A DNA stretch of 23,673 nucleotides. Origin: Apostichopus parvimensis. Lineage: Eukaryota; Echinodermata; Holothuroidea; Aspidochirotida; Stichopodidae. Below, piece by piece: positions 10,901 to 22,900 of this stretch. The stretch covers positions 48,302 through 71,974 of the forward strand of contig KN882207.1 of the NCBI GenBank assembly GCA_000934455.1, written 5' to 3'. Both the position numbers and the translations under genes were made by a program. The notes under the pieces are model-generated. The model did not search any database. It had not been told where the DNA came from and worked only from the letters and a program-made list of their open reading frames with translations. Within the stretch, counting starts at the first letter, position 1. Every line of letters starts with the position of its first letter.

Positions 10901-13900
10901 GTACTTCTGTGTGTATGCATGATTTAGTAGTAACAATATCCTGCTTCTGAAGATGGGCTTGTTGCTGAAACACTAATTACAGAGGTGGATTAGGCCTTGA
11001 CTCGACATTCAAATTTATAAATATTATGTGGGTGTTCGGTGAGAAAGTATCATATCTCCATAGCAACATATTTTGGTTATGAATCTGACTAATTACTCGT
11101 TATAAAGTCTTAGCCTCGTCACACACACCCACCCTTTGTCTCTTTTACGTCAGAGATTATCGACAACTTTATCAAGGTAATAACCAACTCCTTTCCTTTG
11201 CAAAGGAAATTGCATTTAGGTAGCCTCCTTCTACAACTGGATAAAATGCATTGATATTAAAACACTAAACCATGTGACGTGTGGGTACAGTACTTCAGTT
11301 TATGAATAGAAAAATAATCAAATTCTCTATTTCCTGCACTGTTTATGATTTTTTTTATTTTTTTTATTTTTTAGTGACAGCTAATGAAATGAAGTTGTTT
11401 AGAGTATAACCTCAAGGTGGATGAATCATTTTTTCCTCTCTTTATCTTTCATCTTCTTCCTTGGAATTTTGCAACTTCAGAAAAGTGGCTGTCAGCCAAT
11501 CCTCTTGGCTCACGTCGGGGTCCTTGAATATGCCAAATACCATTTTGTTATTACGCTCGCAGGACTCGAGAATAATCCAGCCGATTCAATTTCGTTTTGC
11601 GTAAGTGCCTTTTTATTTTGCTTACCGATCATAATTTAATGTTGACCTTTGAAGCGTATGGCACGATGTAATAGTACATTACCGAGGGACGCAGTCATAT
11701 CTACCAGCATATGGAGTTATCTGAATCGTCGAGATAAGAGAGGTTTCTCTTACCGGAGAAATTTGTAAACTGGTTAAAAGTAGAACGAGAAACGATAACA
11801 AGTGAGAAGGGAATGATTTGTTAAGTGATAAAAACATGTTTGTTAGTCATTTAGTTTTGTGAGGTTTAATGTTGGGGATTTTTGTATATTCAATGTAGGA
11901 TTAAAAAGAAAACAATGGATGAATGATAATGCTGGTATTAAAATAGGGATAAGTAACAGATTAACAATGCAGGAGATACAAAGACAGTGCTGGTAGTTGT
12001 TAAGGATTGGTGAAGATGAAGAGACGATAAAACAATATAAGCAAAAGCTGGAAGTGCAAGAGGTTTGGAGAAGATTAAGGACACAATAGACAAAAGAACA
12101 ATTGGGAATTGTGACAGAACAAAAGAGACAATAGGAAAAAGACAATGGTGGGTAAACTGGTATTGGAATACATTAAAGGGACAATAGAATTTGTGGTAGT
12201 GGATAGGAAGAAGAAAAGATTAAGCAAAACTTTTGGAAGTTTGATCATTGGTAGTTTATATGTGAGCGTATTTATGCCAATATGAAATGATACCATAAAA
12301 TGGGTCATTTTACTATAAAGTGGGGTATTATAACATAAAATGGGGTATTATACTGTAAAATGGGGTATTATACTAGAAAATGGGATATTATATTGTAAAA
12401 TGGGGTATCATACCATAAAATGGGATATTATACCATAAAATGGGGTTATTATACTATAAAATGGGATATTTATGCCATAAATATGACAGAGTACTGTAAG
12501 AGGACAATATACTAAAACTGGTAGTTATTAGAGATTAGAAAAGAATATGGGAAACTTTTCAGTTGGCTTCTCATTGTATTATAAATATGGTGATAAACGG
12601 CAGTTTATTTTTAACCAGGCAGTAGAACTGGTCTTTGTAATAGCATTTGAGCCATTTTGTGTATATGACATTGTACAATCGAATATTATATATTGTTTAG
12701 GTAGGATGGTCCCTTAACAATGTAGACCGTGTGCATTTGTGTACTTAGTCATTGCAAAGTTACACACTTCAGGGCCTTGTTTATCTTTGCCCTTTTGTTT
12801 TGTTTTGATCTCATATCAACGAAAGATAAATATGCGTTGTTGAGTAAACGAACAAATTCTGGATAAGAAATTGACCTGGATGTGCTTCAACCTGTAATGT
12901 CAATCATATCGCGTCAGATTCTGACCCATAGAATCAGCGATTGCCATTGATGTGTCATTTTGCCTCGCATTGTGGCCTAATGGCAATTTCTCGTTTCCAA
13001 GTTTGTGGTCCGCAATTGTTTGCCGACAATGGTAGGGTAGTTTGACCACTCCCAAAACATGAATAGTCATTACCAAGACTGGTTTATGTACACAGTGTTG
13101 TTAAAGACATCTGTACATTTTATCAATTAAAGTGATGTAAGTCCCCAAGCTTAGTACTTACAAACTCCATAATTTTCTGCTTCCTCCTCTGGCTTTACTT
13201 ATGTGACTTTTGAGTAAACACTCCGAGTAATGTAAGAATTCCATTCACGACAAATAGACCGGCTGCTTTCAGGAATGAAATGAAAGTACCTGCTTTCTAG
13301 AGTTCATTAATCATTTCCATTCTTGTTGATCTACTCAGCAGGCCGTAAGGCTTTTCTTTTCTTTTTTTAATCCTTTCAACGGCTCTACCACTGTTAATTG
13401 TGAACATAACTTATTTCTATGGTCGAAAAGTTTTATCGAATGTCGATCGATTGTTTTACGTTAAAAGCTTCTCTCCAAATGTCACCAGACATCCTTGAGT
13501 TTATTCATGCACTGTTTATTATTCTAAAATAAAATTTTTAATACTTATCCTTGAACAAAAATGTTTTGTTTTTTCTGCTGAAGGGGAGTCTTTAATGGTC
13601 TCATTCACTAAAGCATGATCTTCTAACTATGTTGAATGATATACAATTGCTATCAAAATTGGCACACAAACGTCAAAGTGTTTGTAATGATTAGCAAAAT
13701 GCAAAGCCCAATCTTTTAAGTTGTCCATTCCATCTCTCATCCTGTGATTGTTTAACATGCTTGCATTTGTGTACTATTTATCAGGAAGCGGCTTTCTGGG
13801 AGAATTTCTTAGAAAGCGGCGTTCTGGACATAATTCTTAGAAAGCGGCGTTCTGGACATAATTCTCAGAAAGCGGCTTTCAGGATGTGTTTCTCAGAAAG

Positions 13901-16900
13901 CGGCATTCTGGACATAATTCTCAGAAAGCAGCTTTCTGGACATAATTTTCAGAAAGCAGCTTTCTGGACGTGTTTCTCAGAAAGCCACTTTCTGGACTCA
14001 CTTCTCAGAAAGCGGCTTTCTGGACAAACCTACAGAGTATTAACAAATGATAGTTACCTATGCTAGTAGTAATCCGGCACATCTTTGAGCTGAGATATTT
14101 TATACAGATGCCAAAGCAAGAAGTAAAATAAACTTGATAAATAACTTAAATGAAGCTGAAGTACTCCTGTCCGCCATCTTTCATATCACTTTTGTTTTGT
14201 CTTTCTTGTTTCATACAGTTTAGATCTTACAATCCGATCTTCTCGAACATGGAGATATGGTTCAGGTTTATCTTCCTAGTATTGACTTTCATCGTCACGG
14301 TGAGTGTTTTGTTCAATTTTTTATTCTGAAGTCACCGGGGGTTACTGTTAGCTACTGTGTTTCACATATCTCGCGACACATAGCGTTTGGTTTAGGATTC
14401 GTGCATCTGTTTTGCCTGAAATATGTTATTTTTGCCCTAAGTATGTCTTTTAGGCCTTAAGTATGTGAAGATTGCCCCATAAAACCAGTAGATCAGGAGA
14501 AAATGAGGCAACCACCCTGAAGGAAGGGGCTTAGCAGGGGGGGGGGTGGCGCAGTTCATAAATGTTACAAATTGTTTTTATAAAGCTAGGTTGTAGAGTG
14601 GAGTGCATATGTATAGGAATCGGTTAAGTATCATTGTTTATAAATAGCTAAACCAGCGAGTTTTGGTGGTGTCCGTTTGTACCTGTTCGTAGTCAGTTTT
14701 GCGAGGGCAAGCCGAAGTCACGTTTGCGACAGGATAACGCAAGGCATTATGGCTGACGCTCACATAATGGCTTAAATGTCTTTCAACGATTAAACTACAA
14801 TACTGTTATTGATACGAAAAATAATATTCAGTATTTTTACATCCCTCTTTTGATTTGCTGAGAAAAGTATTGACAAAATTGGAGAGATAAACATCTCCAA
14901 AAGTTGGTTGCAACTTGAACTTACCAGCAACTGGCAAAGCTTACAAGAATCCACCCCAAAGTTATTTTGGAATTCATTTTCTTTTTCTTGCATATCAGAC
15001 ATCTCAATTTTTTCCAAGGGCCATCTAACTTTTGATGACCCCAACCTGTTGCACTTTCTTTTCTGATAGTTTGTGACATTTCGACAGTTTTAGTCATTTT
15101 ATAAATAAAACTGACCTATGCATTATATGTAAATTCTCTAAAAGATGGGTATGCTTTTCAAATGTCAAATGTTTCTTCTTTGCTCGGGTGAATTTCATAA
15201 GTTTAAAAATAGAAATACTCCTCACAAACAAAGACCAGTTTGAAGACCCTTACGTAGGATTTCGTTATGATATGGTCTGTTTTGAATCAAGAGTATCAGA
15301 CACTCGGTCGTCGTGAAAGTACAATTGCCCACGTCTCCGTTCCTATTTAATCATAGAAAGTGCAATGACAGTTATGAGATGTGATTTTTATCTCTGTCTT
15401 GGTTTCTCTAAAAATCAGAGGACAGAATCCTTCTCTTCCAGACGGGGAAATGTGACGTTACTTTATAATTATCTTCAAAAGGTCAATTATCTCTCTCTTT
15501 CCTAGAAGAGAGATCAAAAAACATGGATGGAGAGTAAAATATTGATTAATTTCAGTGGGATCTTATATTAATTTGATATTAATTAACAAAACAGGGAGAA
15601 GAGCATTTCTCGATTTTCAGATTTCGGTAGTGCATGTTTTTATTAATTTTGAAACTATCTTGAAAGATGTGCTGTCATAATGTCAAATTTATATGAAACA
15701 TCATCTAACTCAATTATAGGCTAACACTTTAGAGATAGTGGGGGAAGAGTGGGAGAGTAGAGGGGGGGTGGGAGAGGGGGTGGTAGCAGAATACAGGAGA
15801 GCAAGTGATAGTCCTCACTTTCTTAGTTTAATTTAGTACCAATGGCAAAATAGGTCTGTGATGATGCTGGGTAGGAGGGTATGGGGGAGGGGTTATGGGG
15901 ACGGAATGGGTGTGGTAAATACAATACAAGATGGTAACGTAACTTTATTCTTGTGCCTCCTTTTAATGAAATGAGATAAGTTGCGGAAGTTGATGAAATT
16001 ACTGTACAAGTCATCCCAGCAAACTTTCCAGCGGCAAAATTTGTCACGGTTGAGCTCTGTCATTAATGGTTTTGAGGTATCTTTTAGTTTTTGAGTTTGA
16101 CAACTTGAGTAATTTCTGCCATTCTAGGTCAAGTCTAGCTTGATTCATGTTCAAAATATCTGCTATATACAAATCGAGCATAAAACCGAAATTCAAAATA
16201 TTAATTTTTTTATTCTTAGTGGTGGTTTTACCCATATTCAACAGTAGTCCCAACTTAGATGTCCATCTGCAGCATCTGTTCATAAAATATATATATTATA
16301 TATATGATATATATAGATATACATACATATATTTTCCTCCTTACCTTCATAGAGGAGTGGAACTATTTTGTAACATTAATGCTTTTTAAAGTTGAGTTCT
16401 TTCATTTCCAAAACTACTGGGGGGCTGTTCTACAAATCAAGTTCTTGTAATCTGAAAACTTATCCCAGAATTTCAATCTGGGACATCTATTCCCGAGATT
16501 CATCTTCGTCTAGATAGAGTTCGCCTCTCACCTCGTTCTCTTGCTCCGTAACAAATCAATCACGTATCCCGTACAAAGTCTTGTTGAAAATATTTGATGG
16601 CTTTAACAATCCTCTGCCAAATGAGAGGTGAAAAATTGATTCGAAGGTCTCCTCTCCTTCTCGTAGACACCTGGTAAAATTGAAAATCTCTCCTTTCTAC
16701 TTTTCCCCCACCAATTATTTTGTAAGCAAAGTAGTCAGAAAGAGAATGCCTGCGGTCTCACTTTTGGGGCATCTTGCAGCTTGAACCTGATAGTTTATTT
16801 ATATATCGGTTGATGAAGGATCGAGCCGTCATAAAGACCTGAGGCCCAAGAACAAATTTTTGCCGGATTTTTTTACAGATGATATCTCTTTCCTCTTCGT

Positions 16901-19900
16901 GTCATTTGCTCCATACATTCTTCTTCCGAAGAAGAGCCTAACTTCAGTAGAAACATCATGCAAATTTATACAGCATGTTTAGAAAGATTTAATAGAAATA
17001 TCAAACAAATAGAACAGACAAATTAGAAAATCAGTCTTAAATATACTTTATACTTTTTTCTTTTTTTTAAACTATATTTTATGAAGTGCGATCAAGACAG
17101 TGAAAATTGGTTGTTTCTCACACATTACCTTTGTACTTTTGAAGATGAATTTGTAATATGCGATATCGCTTTTGTTGATAATAATTGTTTCAAGCATCTT
17201 TTCTGCTTCTTTGTGAAAATCTTTAGGGATGTAGCTTTTCATATAGAAAAAACAGAAAACCAATAAGGACTTAAAAATTCCAAAAGAGATTATAAATTTC
17301 CTTTAAACTGAAATTTTGACTGGAATCTTACAAAAAAGAACTTTACCAGAGTGTAGTCTGTAACAAATTTCTCGGTTGCGAGCTGAATATCTGGAAGGAT
17401 CGATAGCATTATTGGTGAAATTATATGAGAAAGAACGTTGAACTTTCAGAGATGTTTGTTCCACAATTGTGAGCAGGCTGTTCCACGGTAACGCCGCTGG
17501 TTGGGCACGATGAATGATTAAACAAGACGCTGCATTAAACATCACAGTTTGGATTATCCATGCATACAAAATTTGTTTATAAGAAAGGTTTCAAAATAAA
17601 TCACAATTCCATTTTGGCGAGTTAATTACCAAACAAAAATCATAATTTGCTGAGGGGGGGGGGGTATATCGCAAGGGTTTTGTGGTTGTTCTCATATTGA
17701 TGATGAGAATACTTTAAAGGGGTTATGTATACAGTACTCATGAAATGATATTAGAGTTCTGTTCAGTAGTAATACCTGATACAATATTAAGCTATGTGTT
17801 TAAGTATTACCATGAAAAAGTCTCACAAGTTCTCACAAACGATTGTGACGTTTTCTCCAATACACTGACTGGTCAAGTTATTATGGGAATTTTAGTGTTA
17901 AATAATACTTAAAAAATGACCAAAATCAACCCAAAAAAGGCCACTTTTAATATAAAAGTTGACATTCTGATGATTCTGTAAGATTGACTGGTGTTCAAAC
18001 TGTTTTGCTTGGTGAACCCAATTGCCACCTTGAGCCTCCAGTTGTGACTATTGTGGCCTGGGAAAAGGGAGAAGGTGCACCCCCCCACCATTAAATTTGA
18101 GAAAATTTTATATGATTGATGGTGCTTTATAGTTGACATATGGTGTCATATTTTGCAAGCTTTGAGGAAGGTAATTTACCCACGTTCAAGATTTTTCCAC
18201 CTTTTTCGACAAATATCCTCATTTTTTTTTTCTCTTTTCCAAACCCCCTCCACATTTTGGCAACCCCAGTTTGAATATCTGGGTTGTAATTGAAGACATG
18301 CAACCTTTCTCTAAAGTCTAAACTGCTTTGTCTAGACTTCAAGACATGACTATTTTTGTATCATAAATCTTTTTTAAAAATTTTTTTCATGTATGTATTT
18401 ATGATTTCTGGTTGTCTTTTTCAGTGCATGTTCGCCCATGCCTTGAGGAAGTTCTCCATCCGTGATTGGTCGATTGAGCAGAAGTGGCTATCGGTCCTTC
18501 TGCCTCTGTTATTGCTGTATAACAGTAAGTCAAAAACTCTGCTAATTGCATCGACCGTGTATATCTGTATCGCACCGATATCTGTGAAAGTCAAGCAAAA
18601 CTTGAAAGGTTATTATTTGGAGTACTGTAGGTAGCGTTAATGGCCTCAAAAGTAGTGGGTGGAAAAAAGGGTGGGGGGCAAGGAGGGGTATAAATCCTCT
18701 TGCAACATCACTTTTACATTTGGCATTTATAAAAAGCTAGATACATACATAGTGTCATCAAGAAGGGTACTTGATGGTTTGGAAAAATTAACTTAATTTC
18801 ATTTTATAAAAGGGTAAAAAAAGAGACTAACAGATGTACTAAAGTTGCTTTTCAACTTTTGACACCCCTTGAATTCATATTATTTCAGTTCATGCATGTT
18901 ACTTGCAAGACTTGTTTTTTAAAATTTGTGTGCCAAATGTTGGTATATAAAAATCATACCCACTCATTGGTACAAATAAGTAAAAGAGATTATATCATTT
19001 TCATGAACATCTTTATATTTCTTTACCAGACCTGCTTATCCTAAATTCCCGTCATAATGTAGAAGAATCGAGCAATTGTACTAGTTTCCTCAAACATTTT
19101 TTTTAACCTTTTTGTTAACACACCTCCCCCCTCCTCCTCCACCCCCTCACCCAAAAACCTAAATAATAATAAATTGTGGAAGATTTCAGGTTTAAGATAT
19201 TCCACCCTAATATATTATTTTTATATTTTGATTTACCATGACATATCGTCCAAGATATTGAAATAACAAAGACTCTGCCTCTTCTCTTCCATCCTCCGCA
19301 GATCCCATCTTCCCGTTAATCTTCCTAGTCAACAGCTGGGTTCCTCTGATCGTAGACAATATTTTCCAGACGACATTCCTATCTGCCCTCTTGCTGTTTT
19401 GGTTGTGCACGTATCACGGCATCAGACAGGTGGGTACAATTCTTCTCTTCTGTTGTTTATTCTATCCTCTGCTGGCGATGGTTAAAGCAGTTTTACAGAG
19501 GTTGGTTTGGTTTGGTTTGCAGTAGTATTATTTCTCTTGTCGTCAAACATCCTTGAACAGAGACAAAGTTTTGTCTCTCTGTCAGACAAACTTGCACTCC
19601 GCTCTCCTTCTTTTAATACCTGTCTTTCTCACAACAAAAGTATTATTCTTCTACCGTATCTTGAGTCAACCGGTAACCTGTTTCCTAAGCGTTTTGGTGG
19701 CTTTTCAGCTTGCAAAGGTCGGATTAAAATGAAAAAAAAAAAAGAAGAAGAAAGAAGAAGAGAAAAAAAAAATTTATAAAAGAAATTAATTCTGTAGTTA
19801 GGTTTAGTACTCTGTTATGTGCAAATCATATTGCAGAAGTTTGCGCCCTCGCATTGCAGGATTTCAAATGTTTCTGAACTGTCAGAATAAACAGAAATGA

Positions 19901-22900
19901 CGATATCAGAAGTTAAGGAAAATTTTCAATAGAGCTGGCCCTCGGGAAGAGACGATCGCAACTATTTTTTACTCCACGTCCACATTGTATCCTAATGTTA
20001 TAACAAACAGGTTAGGCTGCTGGGATTATTGTAGCCTATGCTGCCATAGATGATAATGATACCGATTTAGAGGACAAGTGCGTTATGACAGTAATGCAAA
20101 TGACAGTTTCAAAAGTCGTTGATGGTTTGCATTAAGTTTTGAAAAATTTGCATGTACACTGGTATGATCACTGTAGCATGTTAGGATAGAAGGATGTGTT
20201 TATGAGTTCAAGGGTAAGGGCCTAGGCTAATGGTGAGTGTGTACATATTTCAAAACATATATTGAAAAAGCCAAGTACGCTGACCCACAACCAATTACAA
20301 ATCTTTTTCCAACTGCTAGCGGCATCTCTGTGTAATGCAAATGTTGTTGTTTTATTGACAGAGCGACAGAAAGTGGATGAAGTTTTACCTTCCAAAAGCG
20401 ATCATCGTTGGTGCCATGTGGATTATCGGCATCACCATGACTTGCTGGCAACAGTACAGGGGTCTTTATGATCCAACTTTTAACTACAAAGTAGACTCAG
20501 GAAATTTTGTGGTGAGTTCGTTCGCCTTAGAAAAAAAAGGAAAAACTGAAAATTTATTAGCAAATTTTGTGAGTTTTATACATTTCCGATTAATTTATTC
20601 AGGGCCCAAAGTTGCTAATAATGTGACTGTGTGATATCAGGGGCTTTCTTGATCTGCAGATTTTCCTGCAGAACAGATAAGAATGAGAAAGTATTGACAA
20701 GAAGTTTTATACTTTCTCGGGTGTGAAAAGGAATTTGTGGAAATCTTCATTGTCTTAAACGAGAGAATAGTGACTTTCGGTCAGTTTCCTGGTTTTTTTA
20801 CAGGTAGCAGCAGGTCCTTTAAGATATATAACAAGATATATATAACCACGAATTCTGCTTGCCCTACCCGGCCCTACCCGGCCCTACCCGGCCCTACCCG
20901 GCCCTACCCCGCCCTACCCCGCCCTACCCGGCCCTATTCATACTGACCCTTTACCTGCATTTTATGCAAATTAATATAAACAAAGACTTACACAAATTCA
21001 ATTGATGCCCGTGGAGCAATCAGTGAATTAAACAAAGCATACTAGAATGTCGAATGTTACTAATGCGAACTTTGTGAGCAAAACAGACAAATGAATATTC
21101 ATGGTAAATTTATAGAGCTGCACGATAGTCGTTAGACTTGTGTCAAGCATACTCGTGACAATCTCAAAGAAGAGATTGTTGAATGACGATGAATTATTAA
21201 AGAATGAAAACAGGATTGTGTTTGATTACTAAAATGTTCTTTTCTATGTTTTTTTTTTTTTTCAGGCATTGATAACTATTTTCTTCATCTTTGGAGGTCT
21301 TTACCTTTTGTACCTACTCTTCCTGGTCATTCGGGCCTTTACAGAACTCAGATCGTTACCTTACATGAGTAAGTTTTTTTTTACTTGCTTCTCGTCCTCT
21401 AGTCTTCAAGGTGTTTCGATGTCAAAATCAGTTTCTCACTAAAAAAAATCCATTTGCCTATTAAAGTATTGTTGACGTCGTTGTTGCTTGGTGCCCAAAT
21501 CGTTTCAGTTTTAAAAAAAGAAGTACATTTGGCATTTGCATACTGTAAAGAGATTGTGTCGTATATTTGTACAGCGTGTCAAAATCTTGATGGTGGGCAA
21601 CAGTTAGGCCTACACTGAAGGTATGTGAAGTTGTGCAGGGTTAGAAATTAACCCTTTGTGGGGTGTATTATTTCAATCTTGTTTTTTTACCTGTGCTTAT
21701 TATTTCATCTATGTTTAGAAGTGCTCTACCTAGTTAAGCCACTTTGGTTATATTGTTAGGGTGATTTTCCTCCCACAGCTTTTCAAACCAAAATAATCTA
21801 TTAACCTCACAGTATCTCTTGTAACCTTACCATTTGATACTGACGTACTTTGTTGTCTCTTGTAACTAAATTGTAGCAAAATTGTAACTACATTGTTGCT
21901 AAATTGTAACCTAATTGTAACTACATTGAAACTAAATTGTTACTACATTGTAACTACAGTACATTGTAACTATATTGTAACTTTATTGTAACTAAATTGT
22001 AACTACATATTAACTATATTGCTACATTGAAACTTAATTGTAACTTAATTGTAACTAAATTTTAACTAAATTATAACTACAATGCAACTACATTGAAACT
22101 ACATTGAAACTAAATTGTCACTACATTGTAGCTAAATTTTAACTACATTGTAACTATAATTTAACTACATTGTAACTAAATTGTAACTCTATTGTAGCTA
22201 AATTGTAACTACATTTTAACTACAATGTAAGTAAATTGGAGCTACATTGTAACTACTTTGCAACTACATTGTAGCTAACTTGTAACTACATTGTGACTGT
22301 AATGTACCATTATGAAACTGTGCAGAATGAAATGAATGAAGCAGTAAGTAAGAAAGAGCAAAGAGCAAGAATTAGAGGGTGTAAAACAGAGAACCTTATG
22401 ACTGTTGGGAAAACACTCTCATCCTTGAAACAATTACCCTTAGGCTTTGTTTAATTATTCATAATTAAACTAATTAAGATTAGTGCACAGTCTCAAAAGT
22501 AGTGCAACTGTTGGGAACACACTCTAATCCTTGAAATAATTCCCTTAGGCTTTGTTTAATTTATTCATAATTAAACTAATAAGGATTAGTGCACAGTCAT
22601 CACCAGTAGTGCAACACATAGCGAATGTCTCGTCAAAGTAGCGTCCCAATAATGAGATGTACTGAGCTTCGCTTCTCCTGTCTCAGACTGAAAATGTTGT
22701 GGACTATTTCTTGTGTTTTAGTTTGAATGTTTAGAATACAGTACCTCATTAATTAACTGGGCTAATCAATTTTACGTATCTTTTAGCTTGATTGTGGGGT
22801 TGCATCATGTTTTACGTGAACACGGTCATTCGGACCTCTTGGTGGGGTCATTCTCTTTCATTGTTTTTCTGTTCTTTTGTTTTCCTTTCAGATCTGAGGT

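Larger units (their letters stand above)
11601..14218 (+). other. Intron 5 of window (2.6 kb)
   Basis: Begins GTAAGT and ends CATACAG, phase 0. It contains a purine-biased stretch (about 11830-12240) rich in GACAATAG-like words, which makes spurious low-complexity minus-strand ORFs, then the 20-bp array and the 28-bp dyad array. No coding sequence is seen apart from an ORF generated by the repeats themselves. Confidence 0.8.
21369..22891 (+). other. Intron 10 of window (1.5 kb)
   Basis: Begins GTAAGT and ends CTTTCAG, phase 1. About a third of it is the 11-bp TTGTAACTACA array, followed by a 106-bp tandem duplication. No coding sequence is seen. Confidence 0.8.

Noticed and set aside
11843-12308. 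Two overlapping minus-strand ORFs rich in Ser, Leu, Cys and Phe
   Set aside because: They follow from a purine-biased + strand with few minus-strand stops; low complexity, no domain.
13783-14034. CRISPR-like array (28-bp period, dyad repeat)
   Set aside because: The linkers are near-identical rather than unique spacers, the whole unit repeats, and the window is eukaryotic with introns. It is a minisatellite.
14790-15044. Minus-strand ORF of 84 codons
   Set aside because: No recognisable family, no splice or conservation evidence; lies inside intron 6.
15823-16283. Adjacent minus-strand ORFs of 74 and 79 codons
   Set aside because: Different frames, no recognisable domain, low-complexity segments; consistent with chance in AT-rich intron.
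17303-17569. Minus-strand 88-codon ORF with PAALPWNSLL, faintly like the C-terminal WNSLP motif of LINE-type reverse transcriptases
   Set aside because: Only a few residues resemble it, there is no adjoining polymerase sequence, and the remainder does not fit; too weak to call a mobile element remnant.
20861-20936. Telomere-like repeat (CCCTA words)
   Set aside because: The unit is the 10-mer GCCCTACCCG, not the 6-mer CCCTAA, and the array is internal and short.
20737-20946. ORF ending in a Pro/Tyr-rich repeat (RPYPALPGPT)
   Set aside because: The tail is simply the translated GCCCTACCCG array; it lies inside intron 9.
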